A stretch of 57,618 nucleotides of DNA. Source: Bacteroidales bacterium. Lineage in GTDB: Bacteria > Bacteroidota > Bacteroidia > Bacteroidales > UBA932. The translations under genes were made by a program, and so were the position numbers. Each line of letters starts with the position of its first letter. Position 1 is the first letter of the stretch. Shown here piece by piece: positions 1 through 8,104 of this stretch. The notes under the pieces are model-generated. The model saw only the letters and a list, made by a program, of their open reading frames with translations, had not been told where the DNA came from and made no database searches. The stretch covers positions 1-57,618 of the forward strand of contig JAFZBF010000025.1 of the NCBI GenBank assembly GCA_017561885.1, given 5' to 3'.

Positions 1-220
1 CGCCGAGTTTGTGACCGACCATGTTTTCAGTTACATATGCCGGAATAAATCTGTTACCGTTATGCACTGCGATAGTGTGGCCGACAAAGTCAGGTGAAAT
101 CATGCTTGCACGCGACCAGGTCTTGATTACTTCTTTTTTCATTGTACCCTCATTCATCGCAAGAACCCTTTTTTCGAGAGCTTCCTGAATGTAGGGACCT
201 TTTCTAAGTGAACGACTCAT
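1..220 (-). CDS. rpsS: Ribosomal protein uS19 (3' end outside window)
   Basis: Small-subunit protein uS19, which binds 16S rRNA in the head near the decoding site. Reading the minus strand from the ATG at 218-220 gives [18 protein letters not shown], then [28 protein letters not shown] and ENMVGHKLG, the standard uS19 sequence in order. About 73 codons are present; the usual length is about 90, so the C-terminus lies beyond position 1. It follows rplB by 22 bp on the same strand, the normal order in the S10 operon (L3-L4-L23-L2-S19). Confidence 0.97.
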   Translation of the reverse strand, partial: MSRSLRKGPYIQEALEKRVLAMNEGTMKKEVIKTWSRASMISPDFVGHTIAVHNGNRFIPAYVTENMVGHKLG

Positions 221-242
221 AATTGTTCAATAATTTATTCCG

Positions 243-1067
243 TTATTTCTTTCTTCTTTCGATGATGAACTTGTTGCTGGTCTTCTTGGGATTACGAGTC
301 TTGTAGCCCTTAGCCGGCAGGCCCTTGCGGCTGCGAGGATGTCCACCGGAAGCACGACCTTCACCACCACCCATAGGGTGATCAACAGGGTTCATTACAA
401 CACCACGGTTGTGAGGACGACGGCCGAGCCAACGGCGGCGGCCAGCCTTTCCGTGAGATTCGAGGTTGTGTTCAGTATTGGATACGATGCCGACTGTAGC
501 ACGGCATGAAACCAGCACCATGCGGGTCTCGCCTGAAGGGAGACGGAGGATAGCGTGGTTGCCTTCACGTGCGGTGAGCTGTGCGTAAGCACCGGCTGAA
601 CGTGCCATTGCAGCACCTGTGCCGGGACGGAGCTCGATGCAGTGTACGAGGGTACCCAGAGGAATTTCACCGAGAGGAAGAGAGTTTCCGATTTCGGGAG
701 CGACACCGCTGCCTGAAGAAATCTTCTGACCAACTTTCAGTCCGTTCGGAGCAATGATATAACGTTTCTCGCCATCTTCATACTGTACCAGAGCGATACG
801 TGCAGTACGGTTCGGGTCGTATTCGATGGTTTTCACTGTTGCAGAATATTTGTCTTTGTCGCGAAGGAAATCGACTACGCGATACATCTGCTTGTGACCG
901 CCGCCGATATAGCGCATGGTCATCTTACCCTGGTTGTTGCGGCCACCGCTCTTGCGGAGGGGCTTCAGGAGGGATTTCTCGGGAGTCGTGCAAGTGATGT
1001 CATCATATGCACTGATAACTTTATTTCTCTGACCGGGAGTTACCGGTTTGAATTTACGAACTGCCAT
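243..1067 (-). CDS. rplB: Ribosomal protein uL2
   Basis: Large-subunit protein uL2 (274 aa, normal length), needed for subunit association and the peptidyl-transferase region. It starts [14 protein letters not shown] and carries the signature C-terminal region [18 protein letters not shown], including the histidine near the peptidyl-transferase centre, and a basic tail ending ERRKK. It sits 4 bp after rplW and 22 bp before rpsS, so it is co-transcribed in the S10 operon. Confidence 0.99.
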   Translation of the reverse strand: MAVRKFKPVTPGQRNKVISAYDDITCTTPEKSLLKPLRKSGGRNNQGKMTMRYIGGGHKQMYRVVDFLRDKDKYSATVKTIEYDPNRTARIALVQYEDGEKRYIIAPNGLKVGQKISSGSGVAPEIGNSLPLGEIPLGTLVHCIELRPGTGAAMARSAGAYAQLTAREGNHAILRLPSGETRMVLVSCRATVGIVSNTEHNLESHGKAGRRRWLGRRPHNRGVVMNPVDHPMGGGEGRASGGHPRSRKGLPAKGYKTRNPKKTSNKFIIERRKK

Positions 1068-1071
1068 GACC

Positions 1072-1362
1072 TTAAATGTTACTGTAGAAATCTATTTTAT
1101 CATCTGCGGCCAAAGTCACGAAAGCTTTCTTGTAGTTATTAGTGCGGCCTGTCAACATACCTGCTTTTGTATAGCGGCTTTTTACTTTACCATGGTATCT
1201 TACGGTATTGACTGACAATACAGAGACACCATACATCTGCTCGACCGCGTTCTTGATCTCCACCTTGTTGGCGTCGCGGTCAACTATAAAACCGTAACGG
1301 TTCATCTTATCGCCTAGAACCGTCATCTTTTCAGTTACAACTGGCTTAATTAATATTCCCAT
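1072..1362 (-). CDS. rplW: Ribosomal protein uL23
   Basis: Large-subunit protein uL23 (96 aa), which lies at the polypeptide exit tunnel and docks trigger factor and SRP. Recognisable segments are the start [12 protein letters not shown], the [20 protein letters not shown] core and [14 protein letters not shown] near the C-terminus. It lies between rplD (8 bp) and rplB (4 bp) in the usual operon order. Length is typical of the family. Confidence 0.98.
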   Translation of the reverse strand: MGILIKPVVTEKMTVLGDKMNRYGFIVDRDANKVEIKNAVEQMYGVSVLSVNTVRYHGKVKSRYTKAGMLTGRTNNYKKAFVTLAADDKIDFYSNI

Positions 1363-1370
1363 CGCTCAAA

Positions 1371-1997
1371 TTATTTGCGTCTTTCAACAAGGATATCCTG
1401 AACTCCGTCAACCATAACCAGATGATTAGCATTCATGATGGCGTAGGTGTTGATTTCGTCAACGGTGATGACCTTGACCTCAGGAAGATTGCGAGACGAT
1501 AAGTAAATGTTGTTTGAATTTTCAGGGAGCACCACGAGAGTCTTGCGGCCGTTAGCCTTGATTGCATCGAGAATCTTGATGAATTCCTTGGTCTTCGGGG
1601 CTTCCATTGCGAAAGGTTCAACCATTGTGATTGCATTTTCCTGAGCCTTGTAAGAAAGGGCAGAGAAACGTGCAAGCTGTTTTACCTTCTTGTTGAGCTT
1701 GAAGCTGTAATCACGGGGTTTGGGACCGAACACGCGGCCGCCGCCTACGTAGATGTTAGCCTTGATGCTGCCGTGACGAGCACCGCCGCCGCCTTTCTGG
1801 CGACCCATTTTCTTGGTGCTGTACGATACTTCCCAACGCTCTTTGGACTTGTGAGTACCCTGACGCTGGTCAGCGAGGTATTGTTTCACGTCAAGATAAA
1901 TAGCGTGATCGTTGGGCTCTATCCCAAAGATTGCATCGTCAAGGACGGCTTCCTTTCCAGAAGCAGATCCGTCGATTTTGTATATAGCTAATTTCAT
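1371..1997 (-). CDS. rplD: Ribosomal protein uL4
   Basis: Large-subunit protein uL4 (208 aa), whose extended loop lines the exit tunnel. The conserved loop is visible around residues 60-90 ([16 protein letters not shown], then [15 protein letters not shown]). The C-terminal half has the usual fold ([23 protein letters not shown]). In Gammaproteobacteria L4 autoregulates the S10 operon; nothing in this sequence shows that it does so here. It lies 6 bp after rplC. Confidence 0.98.
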   Translation of the reverse strand: MKLAIYKIDGSASGKEAVLDDAIFGIEPNDHAIYLDVKQYLADQRQGTHKSKERWEVSYSTKKMGRQKGGGGARHGSIKANIYVGGGRVFGPKPRDYSFKLNKKVKQLARFSALSYKAQENAITMVEPFAMEAPKTKEFIKILDAIKANGRKTLVVLPENSNNIYLSSRNLPEVKVITVDEINTYAIMNANHLVMVDGVQDILVERRK

Positions 1998-2003
1998 AAG
2001 ACG

Positions 2004-2636
2004 TTAATCCTCCACAATTACATATGAACCTTTAGCACCGGGAACAGAACCCTTCAAAATGAGAAGATTGCTTTCAGGGACGATTTTCATGACCTGAAGA
2101 TTCTGTACCTTGACGCGGTCGCCACCCATGTGGCCACCCATTCTCATACCAGGGAATACCCTTGACGGCCAAGAAGATGCACCAAGAGAACCCGGCTTGC
2201 GGAGTCTGTTGTGCTGACCGTGGGTAACACCGCCGACACCCTGGAAACCGTGACGCTTCACAACGCCCTGGAATCCCTTGCCTTTGGAAATACCTGTTAC
2301 GTCAACCCAGTCAATTTCCCCTTCGTTGATGTCGAGGTCACTGACGGTGATAGTGTCACCCAAATTCATCTTGGCCGTGTCAAAGCTCTTGAACTCGACC
2401 AGTTTGCGCTTGGGAGTGGTTCCTGCCTTTTTGAAGTGGCCCTGGAGGGCCTTGCTGGCGTGTTTCTCTGTAGTTTCGTCATAGGCAAGTTGTACAGCGG
2501 CATAACCATCTTTTTCTACTGTACGAATCTGCGTAACAACACACGGTCCAGCCTCAATGACGGTGCAGGGGATGTTTTTTCCGTCTGCATCGAAGAACGA
2601 AGTCATTCCGACTTTCTTTCCAATTAATCCAGGCAT
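2004..2636 (-). CDS. rplC: Ribosomal protein uL3, first gene of the operon here
   Basis: Large-subunit protein uL3 (210 aa), an early assembly protein. It begins [15 protein letters not shown] and contains the family signature [14 protein letters not shown] and the loop [20 protein letters not shown] that reaches the peptidyl-transferase centre. It is the first gene of the minus-strand cluster and is preceded by a promoter and hairpin leader rather than by rpsJ, which normally comes first. Confidence 0.99.
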   Translation of the reverse strand: MPGLIGKKVGMTSFFDADGKNIPCTVIEAGPCVVTQIRTVEKDGYAAVQLAYDETTEKHASKALQGHFKKAGTTPKRKLVEFKSFDTAKMNLGDTITVSDLDINEGEIDWVDVTGISKGKGFQGVVKRHGFQGVGGVTHGQHNRLRKPGSLGASSWPSRVFPGMRMGGHMGGDRVKVQNLQVMKIVPESNLLILKGSVPGAKGSYVIVED

Positions 2637-2667
2637 AGATAAATTGTTATATATTAATAAATTAACA

Positions 2668-2691
2668 AGCCCCGCGCATTTTTGCGGGGCT
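2668..2691 (-). promoter_or_regulatory. 5'-terminal hairpin of the rplC operon leader
   Basis: AGCCCCGC (2684-2691 read on the minus strand) pairs perfectly with GCGGGGCT (2668-2675) across an 8-nt AT-rich loop. The predicted transcription start is within a few bases of the hairpin's 5' arm, so the mRNA would begin with this stem. There is no U-tract, so it is not an ordinary terminator. It could protect the 5' end or control translation of the operon. The position and pairing are observed; the role is inferred. Confidence 0.6.
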
Positions 2692-2692
2692 G

Positions 2693-2723
2693 CAAAAGTA
2701 CAATAAAAAATACAATTAGCAAA
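2693..2723 (-). promoter_or_regulatory. Promoter of the rplC ribosomal operon
   Basis: On the minus strand, TTTG (2720-2723) and TACTTTTG (2693-2700) are separated by exactly 19 bp, matching the Bacteroidota housekeeping consensus TTTG-N19-TAnnTTTG. It lies 57 bp upstream of the rplC start codon. Confidence 0.85.
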
Positions 2724-2745
2724 AATTATTGCCTGAAATTCAGGG

Positions 2746-3381
2746 CTATCCCACGATCCAGACCATCACATGGTTCTCGAAAACCATATATTCGAGCTCG
2801 AATTCGTCCTCAGTACCGTCTTTGTGGTAGAAAGTAGCTTCGAGCCATCCTTCGTCGTGAGCCCGGAATTTCTCCACCTCGATCTGCTCTGCGAAGTCCA
2901 CCTCCATCAGCGACATCCTCTTGAACAGAGCTTCCTTGGTGCACCAGTAGATGGCAAGCTGCAGGTTGCGTTTCTTGTCGTCAAGGTCGTCGATCTCGTC
3001 CTCGGACAGAGCCTTTGCCTCTACGGCGGAAAAGTCCCTGTCGAGACTCTCGATATCGATGCCGAGGTCTTCGCTGGGATGAGTGATGATTGCGACAAAA
3101 CGCTTGCTGTGGGTGATGCTGAGCTCCTGCAGCGAATTCTGAAGGTAGGGCTTGCCGTTGTCGTGATGGCCGAGATATACCTTCTCTTCAAATATCGTGT
3201 TAAGAAGAGCCCTTTCAGCCAGCTTCTCCTTGCGCCTGCTTTCACTGCGTATCAGACTCAGCTCCTCAAGCTCTTCGTTCGGAATGGAACCCAGCGCAAG
3301 CAGTTCTTCTTCAGTCTCGGTGATGTCCCAAACGTAGATTGAAGCGCCGTTGTCAAGTTCCTTGGTAAGAAATAGTGCCAT
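2746..3381 (-). CDS. 4'-phosphopantetheinyl transferase superfamily protein
   Basis: Likely transfers the phosphopantetheine arm of CoA to a carrier-protein serine, as holo-ACP synthase or an Sfp-like enzyme. The family motifs are in order: NGKPYL (75-80), SITHS (89-93), GIDIES (107-112; D109 and E111 as Mg ligands) and WCTKEALFK (146-154; E150 and K154 catalytic). At 211 aa it is Sfp-sized rather than AcpS-sized. No polyketide or non-ribosomal peptide genes are nearby, so a fatty-acid ACP target is the simplest guess. It ends 110 bp from rplC, on the same strand, and starts just before tRNA-Gln. Confidence 0.9.
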   Translation of the reverse strand: MALFLTKELDNGASIYVWDITETEEELLALGSIPNEELEELSLIRSESRRKEKLAERALLNTIFEEKVYLGHHDNGKPYLQNSLQELSITHSKRFVAIITHPSEDLGIDIESLDRDFSAVEAKALSEDEIDDLDDKKRNLQLAIYWCTKEALFKRMSLMEVDFAEQIEVEKFRAHDEGWLEATFYHKDGTEDEFELEYMVFENHVMVWIVG

Positions 3382-3394
3382 ATTGGTGAATGAG

Positions 3395-3465
3395 TTGAGA
3401 TACGAGGATTCGAACCTCGACAGACAGAACCAAAATCTGTAGTGCTACCATTACACCATATCTCA
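3395..3465 (-). tRNA. tRNA-Gln (anticodon TTG)
   Basis: On the minus strand the sequence folds as a cloverleaf: acceptor TGAGATA/TATCTCA, D-arm GTG...CAC with AATGGTAG in the loop, anticodon arm ACAGA-TTTTGGT-TCTGT with anticodon TTG, variable loop CTGT, and T-arm CGAGG-TTCGAAT-CCTCG, followed by discriminator A at 3395. CCA is not encoded. It stands alone between tadA and the PPTase gene. Confidence 0.95.
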
Positions 3466-3514
3466 GTGTCGCGGCAAATATACAAAGATTTTGATATTTG
3501 ATAAATTCAATCTT

Positions 3515-3952
3515 CTATCGTTTTGATTTGAAGAAATCGGAAACGAGGGTACTGCACTCTTCCTTCAGCACGCCTTTAAGCGTCTGAGTCTTTGGGTGAA
3601 GCAGAGACGGCGAGAAGAGAGTGAAGCCCCTCTTCGGGTCGTCGGCGCCCCACACAAGCCTGCCCAGCTGGGCCCAGGCCATAGCCGCGGCACACATAGG
3701 GCAGGGCTCAATTGTCACATACAGGGTGCAGTCATTGAGATAGCGGCCGCCCAGGTAGTCGCAGGCCATTGTGATGGCCTGCATCTCGGCGTGGGCAGTC
3801 GGATCATGGAGGGGCAGAGTCAGGTTGTGCGCCCTGGCTATGACCTTTCCGTCGCAGACCACCACGCAGCCGATGGGCACTTCCTTGCGCTCGAGAGCGG
3901 CGTGCGCCTGTTCCAGCGCGAGTTTCATATATTGTATATCATCGTTCATCAT
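3515..3952 (-). CDS. tadA: tRNA adenosine(34) deaminase
   Basis: Zinc-dependent deaminase that converts A34 to inosine in tRNA-Arg(ACG). It has the cytidine/deoxycytidylate deaminase fold with HAE (H54, E56 the proton shuttle) and PCPMC (C84 and C87 zinc ligands), flanked by EVPIGCVVV and LGRLVWGADDPKRG. At 145 aa it matches TadA; a guanine deaminase is a less likely alternative. It starts 49 bp upstream of the tRNA-Gln gene on the same strand. Confidence 0.9.
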   Translation of the reverse strand: MMNDDIQYMKLALEQAHAALERKEVPIGCVVVCDGKVIARAHNLTLPLHDPTAHAEMQAITMACDYLGGRYLNDCTLYVTIEPCPMCAAAMAWAQLGRLVWGADDPKRGFTLFSPSLLHPKTQTLKGVLKEECSTLVSDFFKSKR

Positions 3953-3989
3953 GCATTCGTCATTGTCTTAGCTGTATTTGTGCGGCTGA

Positions 3990-4123
3990 GGCAAGTACAG
4001 GATGGAATGTTGCATCCGAGGACCCTGACCACCCTCGGTCGGTAGAGGGAGGGGCCCACGCGTCAGCGTGGGAAGGAGACGCGAAGCGTCGGTCCAAAGA
4101 GCAACGATCCATCCTGTACTGCC
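3990..4123. repeat. Structured intergenic element with nested inverted repeats
   Basis: Within the 310-bp gap between tadA and the ThiL-like gene. An outer stem, AGTACAGGATGGA (3994-4006) with TCCATCCTGTACT (4108-4120), is extended by GGC/GCC across one bulged A. It encloses GGACC/GGTCC (4020-4024, 4091-4095), CCCTC/GAGGG (4032-4036, 4045-4049), CCCACGC-GTCA-GCGTGGG (4055-4072) and GACGC-GAA-GCGTC (4078-4090). Together they form a multibranch fold. No credible open reading frame lies inside. It could be a dispersed repeat, a MITE-like remnant or a non-coding RNA; none is proven. I see nothing in the rest of the gap (3953-3989, 4124-4262). Confidence 0.6.
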
Positions 4124-4262
4124 GATACAAATATATACAAAAAAAAGAGGCCGATCCTCTGCCAGAATCGAGCCCCTTCTCGTGTACTAAAACCTAAACC
4201 TGTATTAAAGATGCAAAGCCCGACTGAAACGTTGCAGCGGCAACGGAAAAAATAATGATTTT

Positions 4263-5264
4263 TTACAGAGATTTTATTTCAATCTCCGCTCCTTCCGGAG
4301 TGACCAGCTGGCAGCCCACGTCAGGCTGGCACAGATGCCCGATTACATCATAGGTCTGGATTTCGCGGCTGAGGACTTCGTGCCTGTCGATGGGGACGGT
4401 GAAAAGCAGGCGGTAGTCGTCGCCTCCGTTCAACACGGCGGTAAATACATCCATGTTGATCTCCTCTGCCATATCGAACGTGTGTGACGAGATGGGAATC
4501 TTGTCTACATAAATCTTGGCGCCCAGCCCGGTGGCGGCGCTGAGCCTCTTGACAGCCTCTGCAAGCCCTTTGGTGACGAACGCTCCGGCCGAAGGCACGA
4601 TGTCCTGCTCGAGGAAGCGGTCGATGGTGTTGGCCTGCACTTCGGGGCAGAGGTACTGGGCAAGTATATATTTGTATTTGCTCAGGTCAGGCTGCTTTGC
4701 CTGCGGCGTGTCTACGAACGACGATTTCTCCCTTTCCAGCACGTGCTGCCCCATATAGGCCGCACCCACGTTGCCCGAAAGGCAGAGCAGGTCCATCGAT
4801 TTCGGCAGGGGACGGGCGTCGAGCACCTTCTTCTTCTGGCTGCCGAAAGCGCCGAGGCTGATGTTGAGACCGTTGACAGAAGGATTGAGTTCAAGCGACA
4901 GGCTCTCCACTGAATGTTCTTTGGCTGCAGCTACGATGCCGGCCCACAGCTCGGAGATATCCTCGAGGCAGAAGCGGGCCGAGATGCCCAGCACCACGGA
5001 AAGGGCCTTGGGCCTGTAGAACGCTGCATATACCTCTCCGAGAACGTTCAGCACGGCCTTGTATCCGAGATGGCGCAGGGGATTGTACACGAGGTCGAAG
5101 TCCACGCCTTCGCTCATAACCTTGTGCGCGAAGAACTCGCCGCTCTTGAGAACGGCCGGCCTGTTTTCAAAACCGCTGTCCTTGAAAAGGGCTTCGATTG
5201 CGGCAATCCTGCCTATTTCGGAAAATTCTGTGCGCTTTTTGTCCTTGTCAGCCATAAGAGTCAT
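4263..5264 (-). CDS. ThiL-like (AIR synthase-related) protein, probably catalytically inactive
   Basis: 333 aa, with the overall layout of Bacteroidota thiamine-monophosphate kinase: SEGVDFDLVYNPLRHLGYKA (resembling LVEGVHFDL), SGNVGAAYMGQHVLERE and GGDDYRLLFT near the C-terminus. The nucleotide and metal motifs are eroded. The N-terminal GDDAAV is absent (NRPAVLKSGE), the mid GGDTT is replaced by LELNPS, and the SDG Asp motif reads VTKG. From known ThiL chemistry I infer little or no TMP kinase activity, so a structural or regulatory role is possible. The first Met is at 5264 and the fourth residue is Met at 5255. A -7 box at 5271-5278 makes 5255 a plausible true start. Divergent from sufB. 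Confidence 0.7.
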   Translation of the reverse strand: MTLMADKDKKRTEFSEIGRIAAIEALFKDSGFENRPAVLKSGEFFAHKVMSEGVDFDLVYNPLRHLGYKAVLNVLGEVYAAFYRPKALSVVLGISARFCLEDISELWAGIVAAAKEHSVESLSLELNPSVNGLNISLGAFGSQKKKVLDARPLPKSMDLLCLSGNVGAAYMGQHVLEREKSSFVDTPQAKQPDLSKYKYILAQYLCPEVQANTIDRFLEQDIVPSAGAFVTKGLAEAVKRLSAATGLGAKIYVDKIPISSHTFDMAEEINMDVFTAVLNGGDDYRLLFTVPIDRHEVLSREIQTYDVIGHLCQPDVGCQLVTPEGAEIEIKSL

Positions 5265-5270
5265 TTTTTA

Positions 5271-5278
5271 CAAAAATA
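5271..5278 (-). promoter_or_regulatory. Promoter -7 box of the ThiL-like gene
   Basis: TATTTTTG on the minus strand (TAnnTTTG). It ends 6 bp before the first possible ATG (5264) and 15 bp before the second (5255), favouring the downstream start. No clear -33 box. Confidence 0.5.
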
Positions 5279-5290
5279 ATGGAAAACGAT

Positions 5291-5298
5291 TAACTTTG
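5291..5298 (+). promoter_or_regulatory. Promoter -7 box of the suf operon
   Basis: TAACTTTG, only 7 bp before the sufB ATG (5306). If transcription starts the usual few bases after the box, the mRNA is leaderless or nearly so. It lies 12 bp from the oppositely directed box of the ThiL-like gene. Confidence 0.55.
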
Positions 5299-5305
5299 CC
5301 CGTCT

Positions 5306-6742
5306 ATGGGTAAAAATCAGCAGATAATAAAGGACTTCACCCGTTCGGAATATGCCGAAGGCTTCGAGACCGACATCGAGCAGCACCTGCTTGAGAAAGG
5401 CCTGGACGAAGACATAATCCGCAAGCTTTCGGCTCTCAAGGAAGAACCGGAGTGGCTGCTGGAGTTCCGTCTGACCGCCTACCGCAAGTGGCTCAAGATG
5501 AAGATGCCGCACTGGGCACATCTTAAGATTCCGCCCATCGATTTCCAGGACATCATATATTTCGCCGCCCCGAAGAAGCCCAAGAGCCGCGACGAAGTGG
5601 ATCCGGAACTGCTGAAGACTTTCGACAAGCTGGGCATTCCCCTGCACGAAAGAGACGTGCTGAGCGGAGTGGCAGTGGATGCGGTGTTCGACTCCGTGTC
5701 GGTGAAGACCACCTTCAAGCAGACGCTGGCCGAGAAGGGCATCATTTTCTGCTCTTTCAGCGAAGCTGTACGCGACTGTCCGGAGCTGGTGAAGAAGTAT
5801 CTGGCGAGCGTGGTGCCTTCAGGCGACAACTACTATGCCGCCCTGAACTCCGCCGTTTTCAGCGACGGTTCGTTCTGCTACATTCCTAAGGGAGTCCGCT
5901 GCCCGATGGAGCTTTCCAGCTATTTCCGCATTAACGCCCGCGGCACCGGCCAGTTCGAGCGCACTCTGATCGTCGCTGACGAAGGCTCTTACGTGAGCTA
6001 TCTTGAAGGATGCACCGCCCCGATGCGCGACGAGAACCAGCTGCACGCCGCAGTCGTGGAGATTGTGGTGGAGAAGGATGCAGAAGTCAAGTATTCTACC
6101 GTGCAGAACTGGTATCCGGGCGACGCCGAGGGTCGCGGAGGCATCTTCAACTTCGTGACGAAGCGAGGCATCTGCAAGGGAAGCGGAAGCCGGCTGTCCT
6201 GGACTCAGGTTGAGACAGGCAGCGCGATTACCTGGAAATACCCGAGCACGATACTGAAGGGCGACAACTCTTCTTCGGAGTTCTATTCGGTGGCTCTGAC
6301 CAACAACTGGCAGCAGGCCGACACAGGTACGAAGATGATACATATAGGAAAGAATACGGTCAGCAACATCGTCAGCAAGGGCATCTCGGCAGGCCACAGC
6401 CAGAACAGCTACCGCGGCCTGGTGAAGGTTGCTCCGAACGCAACGGGAGTGCGCAACCACTCTCAGTGCGACTCGCTGCTGATAGGTGACAAGTGCGGCG
6501 CCCACACTTTCCCTGTGATTGAATGTGCAAACAAGGATGCGGTGCTCGAGCACGAGGCCACCACATCGAAGATAAGCGAGGACCAGCTGTTCTACTGCCG
6601 TCAGAGAGGCATCACTGAAGAAGACGCAGTCGGTCTGATTGTCAACGGATATGCCCGCGAGGTGCTGGCCAAGCTCCCTATGGAGTTTGCCGTCGAAGCC
6701 CAGAAACTGCTGGCATTGTCATTGGAAGGGAGCATAGGATAA
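5306..6742 (+). CDS. sufB: Fe-S cluster scaffold protein SufB
   Basis: Scaffold subunit of the SUF iron-sulfur assembly complex SufBC2D (478 aa, normal length). Family segments include [51 protein letters not shown] and, near the C-terminus, [19 protein letters not shown], which carries the conserved cysteine used in cluster assembly, followed by [21 protein letters not shown]. It is first in sufB-pnuC-sufC-sufD. Its stop codon overlaps the pnuC start (TAATG at 6740-6744). Confidence 0.98.
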   Translation: MGKNQQIIKDFTRSEYAEGFETDIEQHLLEKGLDEDIIRKLSALKEEPEWLLEFRLTAYRKWLKMKMPHWAHLKIPPIDFQDIIYFAAPKKPKSRDEVDPELLKTFDKLGIPLHERDVLSGVAVDAVFDSVSVKTTFKQTLAEKGIIFCSFSEAVRDCPELVKKYLASVVPSGDNYYAALNSAVFSDGSFCYIPKGVRCPMELSSYFRINARGTGQFERTLIVADEGSYVSYLEGCTAPMRDENQLHAAVVEIVVEKDAEVKYSTVQNWYPGDAEGRGGIFNFVTKRGICKGSGSRLSWTQVETGSAITWKYPSTILKGDNSSSEFYSVALTNNWQQADTGTKMIHIGKNTVSNIVSKGISAGHSQNSYRGLVKVAPNATGVRNHSQCDSLLIGDKCGAHTFPVIECANKDAVLEHEATTSKISEDQLFYCRQRGITEEDAVGLIVNGYAREVLAKLPMEFAVEAQKLLALSLEGSIG

Positions 6743-7326
6743 TGAACTGGCTGGATCTTGTTTCATCGGTACTCGGTCTGACCTGCGTGGTTCTGGCAGG
6801 CCGCAACAGCAAGTATAATTTCTGGGTGGGCTACCTATATACCGCCGCCCTGTTCCTGCTGTTCTGGCAGAAGAACCTGCTGGCGTCGCTGATGCTGCAG
6901 CCGATATCGCTTGCCATAAACATTATGGGACATTACCGCTGGACGCATCCCCGCGAGGACGAGAAGAGTTCTGAAGACAGCAGTGCGCTGAAGGTGACGA
7001 TGCTCAGCTGGCCTGAGCGCGCACTCTGCATAGCGGCGGTCTTCGTCGTGGCTTTCGCCTGGGGCTGGCTGCTGAACCGCCTGTTCCCAGCCGACCCTCA
7101 CCCCTACCTCGATTCCTGCGTGACGGTGCTGATCCTGCTCGCACAGTTCCTTTCGGCGCAGAAGAAGTGGGACTGCTGGGTGGCCTGGCTCATAGTGAAT
7201 GTGACCCAGATGGCGCTGCACATTTCCGTAGGCAACGTGTTCATGCCGATTGTCTGCGGGCTGTATCTCATCAACGGAATAATATCGCTGCGCAACTGGG
7301 GGAAACTTTACAATAAAAACGCATAA
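6742..7326 (+). CDS. pnuC: PnuC-family vitamin-precursor transporter
   Basis: 194-aa integral membrane protein of the PnuC/SWEET-like facilitator family, predicted to have about seven helices. Typical features are WVGYLYTAALFLLFWQKN, MGHYRW (the family's GxYxW-like segment) and the C-terminal WVAWLIVNVTQMALHI. Family members take up nicotinamide riboside (PnuC), thiamine (PnuT) or riboflavin (PnuX); the sequence alone does not decide which. It is embedded between sufB (1-bp overlap) and sufC (12-bp gap), so it is translationally coupled to Fe-S assembly. A ThiL-like gene upstream makes thiamine worth considering. Confidence 0.85.
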   Translation: MNWLDLVSSVLGLTCVVLAGRNSKYNFWVGYLYTAALFLLFWQKNLLASLMLQPISLAINIMGHYRWTHPREDEKSSEDSSALKVTMLSWPERALCIAAVFVVAFAWGWLLNRLFPADPHPYLDSCVTVLILLAQFLSAQKKWDCWVAWLIVNVTQMALHISVGNVFMPIVCGLYLINGIISLRNWGKLYNKNA

Positions 7327-7338
7327 TAACATCTGTAT

Positions 7339-8103
7339 ATGGCAGACAACGACATAATGCTCGACATCCGCGGACTTCACGCTTCCGTAGGGGACATCGA
7401 AATACTCAAGGGGATAGACCTTCAGGTGAAGGCGGGGGAGGTGCACGCCATAATGGGGCCCAACGGCGCCGGCAAGAGCACCCTGGCGGCAACGCTTGCA
7501 GGCAGGGACAATATCAGCGTGACGCAGGGAAGCCTCACTTTCGACGGCGAAGACCTCGTGCCGATGACTCCGGAAGAGCGTTCCTGGAAAGGCATTTTCC
7601 TGGGCTTTCAGTATCCCGTTGAGATTCCCGGCCTCTCGAATGCCAACTTTATGAAGGCGGCCGTGAACGAACACCGCAAGCAACGCGGTCTCGGTCCTGT
7701 TTCTGCCGTCGAGTTTCTGCGTATGATGAAAGAGAAGATGGCGCTTGTGGAGATGGATTCCAGCTTCTCTTCACGTGCGGTGAACGCTGGCTTTTCTGGC
7801 GGAGAAAAGAAGCGCAACGAAGTGTTCCAGATGGCTATGCTCGACCCCAGGCTGTCAATCCTCGACGAATCTGACTCCGGCCTGGACGTGGATGCCCTGC
7901 GCATCGTGGGTACAGGAGTCGACAAGTTGCGCCGTCCCGACAACGCCACTATCCTCATCACCCACTACCAGCGTCTGCTCGATTATATCGTGCCTGATTT
8001 CATACACGTGCTTTACAAGGGCCGTATAGTGATGACGGGTGGAAAGGAACTCGCCCGCGAAATCGAAGACCGCGGCTACGACTGGATCATCAACACTCTA
8101 TAG
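7339..8103 (+). CDS. sufC: Fe-S assembly ATPase SufC
   Basis: ABC-type ATPase of the SUF complex (254 aa). Walker A is GPNGAGKS (40-47), the signature is GFSGGEKKRNE, and Walker B LSILDESDSGLDVDA has the SufC-specific DESDSGLD form rather than DEPTSGLD. The H-loop is ITHYQRLL. It has no membrane partner and acts with SufB and SufD. It is followed 1 bp later by sufD. Confidence 0.98.
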   Translation: MADNDIMLDIRGLHASVGDIEILKGIDLQVKAGEVHAIMGPNGAGKSTLAATLAGRDNISVTQGSLTFDGEDLVPMTPEERSWKGIFLGFQYPVEIPGLSNANFMKAAVNEHRKQRGLGPVSAVEFLRMMKEKMALVEMDSSFSSRAVNAGFSGGEKKRNEVFQMAMLDPRLSILDESDSGLDVDALRIVGTGVDKLRRPDNATILITHYQRLLDYIVPDFIHVLYKGRIVMTGGKELAREIEDRGYDWIINTL

Positions 8104-8104
8104 G

